Positions 15,901 through 23,518 of a stretch of DNA of 64,000 bases are shown here, piece after piece. The stretch covers positions 558,001-622,000 of the forward strand of contig CAUJDF010000044.1 in the NCBI GenBank assembly GCA_963169045.1. The letters run 5' to 3'. Positions within the stretch are counted from its first letter, which is position 1. Every line of letters begins with the position of its first letter. A program made the translations under genes and the position numbers. This DNA is from Myxococcota bacterium. GTDB taxonomy: Bacteria > Myxococcota_A > Bradymonadia > UBA7976 > UBA1532. A model generated the notes under the pieces. It worked only from the letters and a program-made list of their open reading frames with translations. It made no database searches and was not told the origin of the DNA.

Positions 15901-17842
15901 CCGGCGCGGACGCCGGATCGGCCTCGTCGTCGTCACCGAGGCCGAAACACCCGGGATCACTCGGGAAATCAACGCGCCCGTCCCCGTCGTCGTCCGCCCC
16001 GTTGCCACAAGCGGCGTCGGCATCGCCGGCTTCGTCGTCGTCGGCCGCCGCGCAGCCGCGATCTTCGCCGTCCACCGCGCCGTCCCCATCATCGTCGAGG
16101 CCGTTCGCGCATGCGGGGCCGAGAAGGCGCGCCTCGAGGCTGAGCTCGAAGGCCGCGGGCTCGCCGTGGGGCTCCACGATCAAGTAGTGGCGGCCGGCGG
16201 GCAGCACGCGGACCTCGACGCGCGCGCCCGGCGCGACGTCGGTGCCGCGGGCGCAGGCCGCTTCGGTCGCGACGTCGTCGCAGTCGCTGCGGAGGGTCAG
16301 CGCCGTGCGCCCGACGGTGCCCGGATGCTGCGTGCTGGCGACCACCGTCGCCGCCTGCGGCAGGAAGAACGTGTAGACCTTCTCGGGGCCGAGGTCCTCG
16401 CCGCCGCACGTGTCGTCGAGCGCGTCCTCGGGGCCGAAGGCGCCCATCACGCGAGCCGGCATCGGCAGCACGAGCTCCTCGGCGCCGACACCGGCGCCGC
16501 AGGCCTCGACCTCGCTCGCGCCGCCGGCGGCGAGGCACGCCGGATCGGCCGGGAAGTCCGTCCGGCCGTCGGTGTCGTCGTCGATGCGGTTCGAGCACGC
16601 CGGGCGCTCGGCCGGATCGGCCTCGTCGCCGTCGGCCAGGCTGTCGCAGCCGGGATCGCGGCGGTCGATGGCGCCGTCGCCGTCGTTGTCGAGGCCGTCG
16701 CGGCAGGCCGGCGCGGCGAAGCGCTCCACGCCCAGCCGCACCGCCCCCCCCTCGGCGGCGCGCGTATCGACGAAGACGAAGTACGTGCCGGGCAGCGGCT
16801 GCGGCACCCGCACCGTCGATCCGGGCGCGCCCTGGGCGCCGCCGGCGTCACACGCGAGCTCGGCGCCGTTGCAGCTCGACCGCACGGCGAGCGCCGTGGG
16901 CACGCGCGTCTCGGGGAACGCGGTCGTGAAGACGAGCGCGTCCAGCGGTCGCTCGAGGTGGTACTCGAACACGAGCGACGGGCCCTCGGCGCCGCCGCAC
17001 GAAGCGGCGTCGCCCGCGAGGCCGGTGGAGGTGTCGGCGTCGACCGGCGCGCCGTCGGTCAACAGGAGCGTCGGCCGCGTCGTCCCGCAGCCGCCGGCCT
17101 CGTTCGACTCGCCGGCGCCGAGGCATCCGAAGTCGGCGGGCCAGTCGGTCAGACCGTCGCCGTCGTCGTCGACGCCGTTGGCGCACGCCGGCGCGGGATC
17201 GAGGTCCGCCTCGTCGCCGTCGCCGGCCCCGGCGCACCCGGGATCCTCCGGCCAGTCCGTCCGGCCGTCGCCGTCGTCGTCGAGCCCGTCGGCACACGCA
17301 GGCGGCACCTCGAGATCGTCCTCGTCGCCGTCGCCGGCGGCCTCGCAGCCGGGGTCGTACGGGAAGTCGACGCGGCCGTCTCCGTCGTCGTCGCGGTCGT
17401 TCTGGCAGGCGGTGACCGGGTCGAAGCCCGACTCGGTGCGGTCGCGGGGCCCCTCGCAGTCGGGATCTTCGAGGTCGGCGCGGCCGTCGTTGTCGTTGTC
17501 GACGCCGTCGGCGCACTCCGTCTCGGGCGGGTCGAGCTCGTCGTCGTCGTCCTCGCCCGCACAGCCGGGATCGGCCGGGAAGTCGACGCGGTCGTCGCGA
17601 TCGTTGTCGACCCCGTCCGCGCAGGCGGCGGGAGGCGGCGCGGCGTCGGGGCCGGCATCTTCGCCGGCGGGGCGTGCGTCGACGTCGCGTCCCCCATCGG
17701 ACGGGGCGGCGTCGCCCGCGATGCCCGGCCCGCGATCGGGCGCGTCCTGGCCCTGCCCGCTCTCCCCGTCGTCACAACCCGCGGCCACGGCGCCGGCGAC
17801 GGCCAGCAGCCACGCGAGCCGTCGCCCGGCACGCTCCCCCAT
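12959..17842 (-). CDS. Giant repeat lipoprotein B, 20 Asp-rich repeats and 5 beta-sandwich modules
   Basis: 1627 aa. Signal peptide with lipobox VAAG-C (about residue 23), then an Asp/Ala-rich linker. From about 74 to 1290 there are 20 copies of a 34-37-residue unit with core C-A-N-G-x-D-D-D-G-D-G-x-x-D-x-P-x-D-P-G-C, whose D-x-D-x-D-G loops look calcium-binding like thrombospondin type 3 or EF-hand loops. Five inserted beta-sandwich modules of the bacterial pre-peptidase C-terminal type end in (Y/H)-Y/F-x-(F/V/I)-V-(D/E). A unique domain closes the protein (about 1400-1627). ATG 17842 is preferred because AGGAG lies 8 bases upstream; GTG 17848 overlaps the preceding stop. It should stand at the cell surface as a rigid, Ca-dependent rod. 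Confidence 0.75.
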   Translation of the reverse strand: MGERAGRRLAWLLAVAGAVAAGCDDGESGQGQDAPDRGPGIAGDAAPSDGGRDVDARPAGEDAGPDAAPPPAACADGVDNDRDDRVDFPADPGCAGEDDDDELDPPETECADGVDNDNDGRADLEDPDCEGPRDRTESGFDPVTACQNDRDDDGDGRVDFPYDPGCEAAGDGDEDDLEVPPACADGLDDDGDGRTDWPEDPGCAGAGDGDEADLDPAPACANGVDDDGDGLTDWPADFGCLGAGESNEAGGCGTTRPTLLLTDGAPVDADTSTGLAGDAASCGGAEGPSLVFEYHLERPLDALVFTTAFPETRVPTALAVRSSCNGAELACDAGGAQGAPGSTVRVPQPLPGTYFVFVDTRAAEGGAVRLGVERFAAPACRDGLDNDGDGAIDRRDPGCDSLADGDEADPAERPACSNRIDDDTDGRTDFPADPACLAAGGASEVEACGAGVGAEELVLPMPARVMGAFGPEDALDDTCGGEDLGPEKVYTFFLPQAATVVASTQHPGTVGRTALTLRSDCDDVATEAACARGTDVAPGARVEVRVLPAGRHYLIVEPHGEPAAFELSLEARLLGPACANGLDDDGDGAVDGEDRGCAAADDDEAGDADAACGNGADDDGDGRVDFPSDPGCFGLGDDDEADPASAPACANGIDDDGDGRADFPDDPGCQGRGDVREDDPARTPACSDRADNDEDGLIDEPDDPGCAGPGDWSEAEGAGVPTCANGRDDDGDGLADWPADPGCRGRGDDDEADPAEAPRCANGRDDDADGFTDWPEDAGCGWASDSDEIDPVPPARCHNRFDDDRDGLVDWPDDPGCSAAGDNDESNPPLCGNGQDDDGDGRLDLADPGCESRGDNDERDPDPLPECGNGLDDDMDGQTDWPADADCPAAGARNEARACSLDVETIEVGQAGGRFEVPLSMRANATRGSCVGEFRDMAEVVLVIRLDQPSDVVVETSGGDGDPYLFARRDCDDGGTEIACDDDGGNGLDSRIAMTGLARGTYFVFVDGRRDGAITASVTITSNITECSDEADNDDDALVDLLDPGCTGPRDASEVDPAVPPVCANGADDDGDGRTDYPADPECGAAGGGAEVARCELAEVVELGQEGGRLSLNTAGAGDNYAGDACGSDGAPERVVALTLRVASRVTLETDDSSEDTILYVRSDCDDVATELDCDDDGGDSPLSRLEFDRLEAGTYFVFVDGFNDDDFGPVDLVATVTALVEACADGEDNDRDGRIDADDPGCTGADDGDETDPAELPACADGVDNDDDGFVDLADLACATAGGDEEAQFCAERRAVDLTDTGGAIVDNTELADADVTLACGGRGAGDAVFRFRVKEDQAGGTLVASIANPGTAIDGAVVSVRRFCDDPDTELACADGEGGTVTLPDARSGDYYIVVDGVGAPLVTSRASAIELPSPGPDGEGTYTPGRLFSPPDADGSDAWTPESGETLGGVSLWHENVPTGLSLVPGDRRVNVNGLLVRVLTDFAAPTVLRVRLLPAGDDSGPLFIESLSTLAESADVAEVRQMAVGDVQLPYFVTDHDGFVDSTQVVFALVPSRVDQVAGVQYRLIGEQAVRMRGAQIDLPAALYFAPGYAPAADVAEAIAADLFYPGDRESSGAIELTVELRP
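13970..17623. repeat. Coding repeat array of lipoprotein B
   Basis: Twenty units of about 105-111 bases, all in frame, clustered as 5 + 2 + 9 + 2 + 2 between beta-sandwich modules. Units differ at many positions, so the array is old and not a recent slippage product, but runs of gtcgtcgtc (Asp codons on the minus strand) recur in each. Confidence 0.8.
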
Positions 17843-17844
17843 GC

Positions 17845-20800
17845 TCACTGCTCCTGGACGGAAACCTCGAAGTTGCCGAAGCGCGGGGCGTCCTCGCCGC
17901 CGGGTCCGGCCTGCAGCTCGACGTCGGTCAGGATCGCCTGCGCCACCGCGCCGTTCTCGGCGTAGGTGAGCGCCACGTAGAACGTGGCGGGCAGCTTGAT
18001 GTCGGTGGCGGTGATCGTGATGTTGTCGTTGTTGTTCTGGTAGCGCACGCGCCCCAGCTCCTCCGGATCCGCCGGCAACATCATGAAGACGATCGGCGGG
18101 TCGAAGGCCGGGTTGGCGAAGTCGCGCTCGGCGGTGTTGAGGTAGGACACCTGCCGGCCCTCGAACTCGATGTTGCGCACCGCCGCCACCGTCGAGCCGT
18201 CGCTGCCCAGGTTGCCGGTGACGGTGATCGTGACCGGGCGGTCGTCGAATTCCTCCTGGGGCACGAACCGCACGCGCCACAGGTTCTGCGCCGGGAAGTC
18301 GCTCGAGAACGTGAACGCGTAGCCGCCGACGTTGTAGGGCCGGCTGCCGATCGACGGATCGATGTTCTCGTTGCGGGCCCCCTGGTGGGCGAACGTGAAC
18401 CTGCCGAAGCAGTCGAAGCCGTCGTTGCCGCCATCGGCCCAGCCGCAGCCCGGCGACGGGTCGCGCTCGTTGTGCTGCGCCTGGAAGTTGCGGGGATCGT
18501 TGGGCATGACGACCGGCCGGCCGCCGCTGACGTAGCGCTCCGGGCCCGCGCCGTCGATGAAGATGTAGTACTCGCCGGGCTCGGCGTCCTGCAGCGTCAC
18601 CGTCGGCTCGGGCCGCGCGAAGTCACCGGCGCAGGCCAGCATCGACGACGGCTCCTCGCAGTCGTTGCGGACGGAGACGACCACCGGGTAGTCGGTCCCC
18701 TCGTTCGCCGCGCTGATGCGCAGCGTCGCCGCCTGCGCGAGGACGTACTTGTAGACCGCGTCGGGCGCGTTCCGGCCGCCGCAGCGGGCGTTGTAGTCGT
18801 CGGGCTCGTCCTCGGCGGTGGCGCCCCGAACCGTGCCGTTGCGCGGGATGAGCGGCGTCGCGCGCTCCGGGCGGCACGCCTGGCTCTCGGTCAGGTCGCC
18901 GCGCGCCTGGCAACCGGGGTCGTTCGGCCAGTCGGCGAGGTCGTCCTCGTCGTCGTCCATCGCATTGCCGCACAGCGGCACGACGTCGGGGTCGCCCTCG
19001 TCGTCGTCGCCGCCGTCGAGGCAGCCGATGTCCTGAAGGTCGACGAAGCCATCGAAGTCGTTGTCGACGCCGTCTCCGCAGCGCGGCGGCAGGAAGCCCG
19101 GGTTGACCTCGTCGTTGTCGGCGGCGAACCGGCAGCCGGGGTCGTCCGGGAAGTCGGTGCGCCCGTCGGCGTCGTCGTCGCGCCCGTTGGCGCACTGGTT
19201 GTTGAAGCCCTGGTTCTCTTCGCTGGGATCGGCGGCGTAGGTGCAGCCGGGATCGAGGGGGAAGTCGGGGCGGTCGTCCATGTCGTCGTCGGCGCCGTTC
19301 GAGCAGACGGGCGGCACCTCGGGATCGACCTCGGAGTTGTGGGACGCCGCGATGCAGCCGCGGTCGAACGGGAAGTCGGCGATACCGTCGCGGTCGTCGT
19401 CGACGCCGTTCGAGCACACCGGGCGCTGGGCCGGATCGGCCTCATTGGCGTCGCCGGCGGAGAGGCACCCGGGATCGTTGGGGTAGTCGGCGATGCCGTC
19501 CATGTCGTCGTCGATGGCGTTGCCGCAGGCCGGCGGCGGCACCGGATTGCGCTCCTCGGTGTCACCGCGGCTCTGGCAGCCGGGATCGGCGGGGAAGTCG
19601 ATGCGGCCGTCGCCGTCGTCGTCGAGCCCGTTGCTGCACGGCGGCGGCGCGTCGGGATCCGTCTCGTCGTCGTCGCCGAGCGCGGCGCAGCCCGGGTCGT
19701 ACGGGTAGTCGGCGAGGCCATCGCCGTCGTCGTCCTCGAGGTTGCGGCAAGCCGAGGGCGGCGAGCCGCGCGGCGGATCGCGCTCGTCCTGGTCGTCGGG
19801 GCCGGCACAGCCAGGGTCGTCGGCGTCGACCTCACCGTCGCCGTCGCCGTCGCGGCCGTCGCTGCACCCGGGCGCCAGCGGCTCGACGTCGACGCTCACG
19901 CGGACGCGGGTGCCGTCGCGCATGCCGAGGGCGCTGTCGACGAAAAGGTAATACTCACCTGGACTTGCGCGATCGACCGTGATGCGTCCGGCGAGCGCGC
20001 CCGCCTGCAGCGGCTCGACACAGCCCCGCTCGCTGCCCGCCGTCGAGCACTCGGTGCGCACGTACAGCGTGGGCGTGAACTGGGTGTCCTCGTGCTGGGT
20101 GGAGAACGTCAGGCGGGCGTTGATCGGGTTCGAGTAGCGGACGATCACCTCGGGCTGGTTCAGCCCGCCGCAGCTCCCCGCCGCGGCGTTCGTCCCGTCG
20201 ACGGCGACGTCGTACAGGACCGAGTCCTGGTTGAACGGCCAGTCTTTGAAGCGCACGCCCTGCCCGCAGCGGTCGACCTCGTCGCGTCCGGACGCCGCGA
20301 TGCAGCCGGCGTCGAGCGGGAAGTCGACGCGGCCGTCGCGGTCGTCGTCGGCGTCGTTGGCGCAGGCCGGCGGCTCGTCGGGATCGGTCTCGTCGCGGTC
20401 GGCCGGGTCGTCGCAGCCCGGCTCGTTCGGGTAGTCGACGCGGCCGTCCTCGTCGTCGTCGAGGCCGTTGCGGCACGCGGCCAGCGCCACCTCCGACACC
20501 GTCAGCTGGACCGGGCCGCCGCGCCCCTGGGCGCCGTCCACGAAGATGTAGTAGTCGCCCGCCGCCGGCTCCTCGAGCAGCAGCGTGTGGCCGGGCTCGC
20601 CCTCGTCGCGCTGGCAGGCCACCTCGGCGCCGGCGTCGAGGCACGCCGTCCGGCGCACGTACAGCGTCGTGGCGGTCGTCGTCGCCGCGCCCTCGGTCGA
20701 GATGCGCAAGGCCTCGACGGCCCGGTTGAGCCGGTAGTGGTAGACGACCTCGGGGCTGCCGGCGCCGCCGCACGTCCCCTCGGCCCGGAACACGCCGCGG

Positions 20801-21699
20801 GCGATATCGACGACCAGCGTCTGGCCGTCGCTCAGGCTCGCCGGCGAGTACTGGCGGCCGCACGAGCCCGCTTCGTTGTAGTCGCTGGCCGCGCGGCATC
20901 CGTCGTCGTCGGGGAAGTCGATCTTCCCGTCGCCGTCGTCGTCGCGCCCGTTGGCGCACTGCGGCTGGATCGCCTTGTCGGTCTCGTCGCGATCACCCAC
21001 GCCGGCGCAACCGGGATCGAGCGGGTAGTCGATCAGCCCGTCGCCGTCGTCGTCGCTGCCGTTGCCGCAGGCGGGCGCCTGCGCCGGGTTGGCCTCGTCC
21101 TCGTCGCCCGCAGCGCTGCAGCCCGGCTCGTTGGGGAAGTCGATCACACCGTCGGCGTCGTCGTCGAGACCGTTGCTGCACGCCGGCGGCGTCGCGAGGT
21201 CGGCCTCGCTCGGATCGGCCACGCTCGAGCAGCCCGGATCCTCCTCGTCGACGAGGCCGTCACGCTCGTTGTCGAGGCTGTCGCCGCACTGCGGGAGCGG
21301 CGCGTCGTTCGTCTCGTCGTCGTCGCCGGCCGAGGCGCAGCCCGGATCCTCCGGAAAGTCGCGGTAGCCGTCGGCGTCGTCGTCCTCGCCGTTGGCGCAC
21401 GCCGGCGGGGGCGGCGGATCGCGCTCGTCCCGATCGTCGGGGCCGTCGCAGCCGGGATCGTCGCCGTCGACCTTGCCGTCGCCGTCGTTGTCGGCGCCGT
21501 CGCTGCAGTCCGGATGGTTCGCGTCCGGCGGCGCGCCGTCGCGCGCCCCGGCGTCGGGCATGCCGCCCTGTCCGCCGGCGCCGCCTTCGCCGCCCATCCC
21601 CCCGTTCCCGTCGTCGTCCCCGCTGCTGTCCTGACCGCACCCCGCCGCCGCGAGGGCGACGACCATCACGGCCGCGAGCGTTCCACGCCAAGCGCGCAT
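17845..21699 (-). CDS. Giant repeat lipoprotein A, 17 Asp-rich repeats and 3 beta-sandwich modules
   Basis: 1284 aa from ATG 21699. Lipoprotein signal with LAAAG-C (Cys 21), a Gly-rich linker (GGMGGEGGAGGQGG), then from about residue 65 to 942 seventeen units of the C-x-(N/D)-G-x-D-D-D-x-D-G-x-x-D-x-P-x-D-P-G-C type. The units are grouped 6 + 2 + 9, each group followed by a beta-sandwich module ending in YYIFVDG or similar. The C-terminal domain (from about 1050) is mostly beta (YAFTFSSDFPAQNLWRVRFVP, ITITATDIKLPATFYVALTY) and differs from that of lipoprotein B. It heads an operon with B and the beta-helix protein. The two look like an ancient tandem duplication whose C-terminal ends have been exchanged or diverged. 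Function unknown; adhesion or surface layer is a guess. Confidence 0.75.
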   Translation of the reverse strand: MRAWRGTLAAVMVVALAAAGCGQDSSGDDDGNGGMGGEGGAGGQGGMPDAGARDGAPPDANHPDCSDGADNDGDGKVDGDDPGCDGPDDRDERDPPPPPACANGEDDDADGYRDFPEDPGCASAGDDDETNDAPLPQCGDSLDNERDGLVDEEDPGCSSVADPSEADLATPPACSNGLDDDADGVIDFPNEPGCSAAGDEDEANPAQAPACGNGSDDDGDGLIDYPLDPGCAGVGDRDETDKAIQPQCANGRDDDGDGKIDFPDDDGCRAASDYNEAGSCGRQYSPASLSDGQTLVVDIARGVFRAEGTCGGAGSPEVVYHYRLNRAVEALRISTEGAATTTATTLYVRRTACLDAGAEVACQRDEGEPGHTLLLEEPAAGDYYIFVDGAQGRGGPVQLTVSEVALAACRNGLDDDEDGRVDYPNEPGCDDPADRDETDPDEPPACANDADDDRDGRVDFPLDAGCIAASGRDEVDRCGQGVRFKDWPFNQDSVLYDVAVDGTNAAAGSCGGLNQPEVIVRYSNPINARLTFSTQHEDTQFTPTLYVRTECSTAGSERGCVEPLQAGALAGRITVDRASPGEYYLFVDSALGMRDGTRVRVSVDVEPLAPGCSDGRDGDGDGEVDADDPGCAGPDDQDERDPPRGSPPSACRNLEDDDGDGLADYPYDPGCAALGDDDETDPDAPPPCSNGLDDDGDGRIDFPADPGCQSRGDTEERNPVPPPACGNAIDDDMDGIADYPNDPGCLSAGDANEADPAQRPVCSNGVDDDRDGIADFPFDRGCIAASHNSEVDPEVPPVCSNGADDDMDDRPDFPLDPGCTYAADPSEENQGFNNQCANGRDDDADGRTDFPDDPGCRFAADNDEVNPGFLPPRCGDGVDNDFDGFVDLQDIGCLDGGDDDEGDPDVVPLCGNAMDDDEDDLADWPNDPGCQARGDLTESQACRPERATPLIPRNGTVRGATAEDEPDDYNARCGGRNAPDAVYKYVLAQAATLRISAANEGTDYPVVVSVRNDCEEPSSMLACAGDFARPEPTVTLQDAEPGEYYIFIDGAGPERYVSGGRPVVMPNDPRNFQAQHNERDPSPGCGWADGGNDGFDCFGRFTFAHQGARNENIDPSIGSRPYNVGGYAFTFSSDFPAQNLWRVRFVPQEEFDDRPVTITVTGNLGSDGSTVAAVRNIEFEGRQVSYLNTAERDFANPAFDPPIVFMMLPADPEELGRVRYQNNNDNITITATDIKLPATFYVALTYAENGAVAQAILTDVELQAGPGGEDAPRFGNFEVSVQEQ
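18872..21507. repeat. Coding repeat array of lipoprotein A
   Basis: Seventeen in-frame units of about 105-114 bases, same design as the array in lipoprotein B. Confidence 0.8.
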
Positions 21700-21733
21700 G
21701 ATTCCCCTGACCTCGAGCCTTGCCGACGCGCGG

Positions 21734-21763
21734 ACCATAACCGAAGAGTGACGAATGGGTAAA
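21734..21763 (-). promoter_or_regulatory. Promoter of the giant lipoprotein operon
   Basis: Minus-strand TTTACC (21763-21758) and TATGGT (21739-21734) with an 18-base spacer, 35 bases before ATG 21699. It overlaps the promoter of the divergent operon. Confidence 0.45.
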
Positions 21764-21777
21764 CCCGCGGATACAAT
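21749..21777 (+). promoter_or_regulatory. Promoter of the fatty-acid/polyketide-like operon, possibly leaderless
   Basis: TGACGA (21749-21754), 17-base spacer, TACAAT (21772-21777). The expected start is at about 21784, which is the A of the first ATG, so the message may lack a leader; there is indeed no Shine-Dalgarno sequence before that ATG. Confidence 0.45.
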
Positions 21778-21783
21778 CGGCCA

Positions 21784-22974
21784 ATGCTCATCTGGTGGCT
21801 GTCGGTGGTGGGCCTCGGGCTCTTGCTCCTGGGGTGGCTCGGGGCGCTGCGCAACGTGCTGCGGCGCGCCGATCAGCCGCCCGAGTTCACGCTCGATGGC
21901 CGGCATCCGCCCGATCCGCTGCCCGATCCGCCGCCGTCGCTCTCGATCGTCATCCCGGCGCGCAACGAGGCGCACAACATCGAGGCCGCCGTGCGCTCGG
22001 CGCTGGCCGTGGTCTGGCCGGGCCGCCTCCAGGTGGTGGTCGTCGACGACCGCTCGACCGACGGCACCGGCGAGATCCTCGCCCGCCTCGCCGCCGAGGA
22101 CCCTCGCCTCGTCGTGATCGGCGGCGCCGATCCGCCGAAGGGCTGGCTCGGCAAGCCGCACGCGCTGCACCTCGCCCAGCAGCGCGCCGACGGCGACTGG
22201 CTGCTGTTCGTCGACGCCGACGTGCGCCTCGCCCCGGACGGCCCCGCGCGCCTCGTCGGCCGCGCGATCCTCCAGGGCGCGCAGATGGCGAGCGGGCTCG
22301 GCCGCCTCACCGTCGAGACCTTCTGGGAGCGCGTCGTCCAGACGCGCATGGGCGCGGTCATCGCCGGCGGCAACCCGCTCGCCAAGGTCAACGATCCCGA
22401 CCGCGAGGACGTGATGGCCAACGGCCAGTGCCTGCTCTTCTCGCGCGCGGCCTACGACGCGATGGGCGGCCACGAGGGCATCCGGGGCAGCGTCCTCGAC
22501 GACGTGGACTTCGCGCGCAAGGCGAAGGCGCAGCGCGTGCCGTACCGGCTCTACTTCGCGCCGGACGTCTTCGCCTGCCGCATGTACAGCGGGCTGACCG
22601 AGATCTGGCACGGCTGGACGAAGAACCTTTTCCCCGCCCTCAAGTACAGCCTCGCCACGACCGCCTTCGTCACCTTCTTCATGTTCGCGACGAGCCTGCT
22701 GCCCTTCGTGCTGCTGCTGAAGAACGCCGCGCTCGCGGCGATGGGGCACCCGGTCGACCCGACGCTCGTCGCGCTCGAGGGCGCGCTGTGCGTGGTCATC
22801 CTCGCCGTCGACGGTATCGGCCATCGCGTCAACGGCTACCGCGCCGATCTCTTCTGGACGTTCCCGCTGGGCATGTCCTTGATCATCCTGCTCTTCTGGA
22901 ACAGCGCCTGGCGCATCCGCACGGGGCGCGGCGCCGTCTGGAAGGGCCGCGTGGTCGAAGGGCGTGGCGCTTGA
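21784..22974 (+). CDS. Family-2 glycosyltransferase, membrane-bound
   Basis: 396 aa. One N-terminal helix (2-20), then a GT2 domain: LSIVIPARNEAHNIEAAVRSAL, VVVVDDRSTDGTGEIL, GKPHALHLAQQRADGDWLLFVDADVRL (the DAD metal site), NGQCLLFSRAAYDAMGGHEGIRGSVLDDVDFARKAK with the acidic base. Three or four C-terminal helices follow (about 285-380). This layout matches CrtQ/HpnI-type enzymes that glycosylate lipids or carotenoid-like acids. It opens the operon with the dehydratase, ketosynthases and reductases 37 bases downstream, which suggests that the assembled acyl product is glycosylated at the membrane. Confidence 0.85.
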   Translation: MLIWWLSVVGLGLLLLGWLGALRNVLRRADQPPEFTLDGRHPPDPLPDPPPSLSIVIPARNEAHNIEAAVRSALAVVWPGRLQVVVVDDRSTDGTGEILARLAAEDPRLVVIGGADPPKGWLGKPHALHLAQQRADGDWLLFVDADVRLAPDGPARLVGRAILQGAQMASGLGRLTVETFWERVVQTRMGAVIAGGNPLAKVNDPDREDVMANGQCLLFSRAAYDAMGGHEGIRGSVLDDVDFARKAKAQRVPYRLYFAPDVFACRMYSGLTEIWHGWTKNLFPALKYSLATTAFVTFFMFATSLLPFVLLLKNAALAAMGHPVDPTLVALEGALCVVILAVDGIGHRVNGYRADLFWTFPLGMSLIILLFWNSAWRIRTGRGAVWKGRVVEGRGA

Positions 22975-23011
22975 ACGCCGACCCGCTCCGCTGTCACTAT
23001 TGAGGACCCGA

Positions 23012-23518
23012 ATGCGCTGGATCTTCCTCGACCGTATCACCGAGATCGTGCCCGGCGAGCACGCCGTCGGCCTGAAGGGTGTCGCCTCCAGCGAGGACTT
23101 CTTCGCCGACCACTTCCCCGGCTTCCCCGTCGTGCCCGGCGTCGTGCAGATCGAGGCGCTCGCCCAGCTGTCGGGCAAGCTCGTGCAGGTGTCGGTCGTC
23201 GAGCAGAAGAAGCGCTGGGTCTGGCCGATCCTCAGCATCGTCCGCAAGGCCAAGTTCCGGCGCTTCGTGCGGCCCGGCTCCTCGCTCGAGCTGCGCAGCG
23301 AGCTGTCGGAGCTGCGGGACGAGTCGGCGCTGTGCAAGGTGCAGGCGCGCTGTGAGGGCGAGCGTACCACCGAGGCCGAGCTGCTCTTCGTGTTCAGCCC
23401 CGGTGGGCTCGACACCGACCACTTCCAGGCGGAGCTCGAGACGTACGAGCGCAAGGCGCTGCAGATGCTCTGGGCCGATTTCCCCAACTGGGACGCGCGC
23501 ATGCGGAGCGAGCGATGA
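23012..23518 (+). CDS. FabZ-like 3-hydroxyacyl-ACP dehydratase
   Basis: 168-aa hotdog-fold protein. The FabZ signature F-x-D-H-F-P-x-x-P-V-x-P-G-V-x-x-I-E-A-L-A-Q is seen as FADHFPGFPVVPGVVQIEALAQ (about 31-52), with the catalytic His and Glu both present. It would dehydrate 3-hydroxyacyl-ACP to trans-2-enoyl-ACP. At 168 residues it is longer than the usual 140-150, with an extra charged C-terminal helix (QAELETYERKALQMLWADFPNW). The ATG follows TTGAGGACCCGA, a usable ribosome site. The stop overlaps the start of the first ketosynthase (ATGA). Confidence 0.85.
   Translation: MRWIFLDRITEIVPGEHAVGLKGVASSEDFFADHFPGFPVVPGVVQIEALAQLSGKLVQVSVVEQKKRWVWPILSIVRKAKFRRFVRPGSSLELRSELSELRDESALCKVQARCEGERTTEAELLFVFSPGGLDTDHFQAELETYERKALQMLWADFPNWDARMRSER

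Noticed and set aside
13223-17965. A 1580-codon open frame on the + strand opposite giant lipoprotein B
   Set aside because: It is the mirror of the repeated Asp codons (gtc runs). It has no signal, domain or ribosome site, while the minus frame has a lipoprotein signal and conserved Cys spacing.
13970-21507. Regular spacing of similar units that could suggest a CRISPR array
   Set aside because: The units keep the reading frame over 100-114 bases, differ at many positions and code for Cys/Asp repeats; no short identical direct repeats with unique spacers and no cas genes.
17674-21762. A 1362-codon open frame on the + strand opposite giant lipoprotein A
   Set aside because: Same explanation: high GC and absence of stops in the complement of the repeats, with Val/Ala/Arg-only composition.
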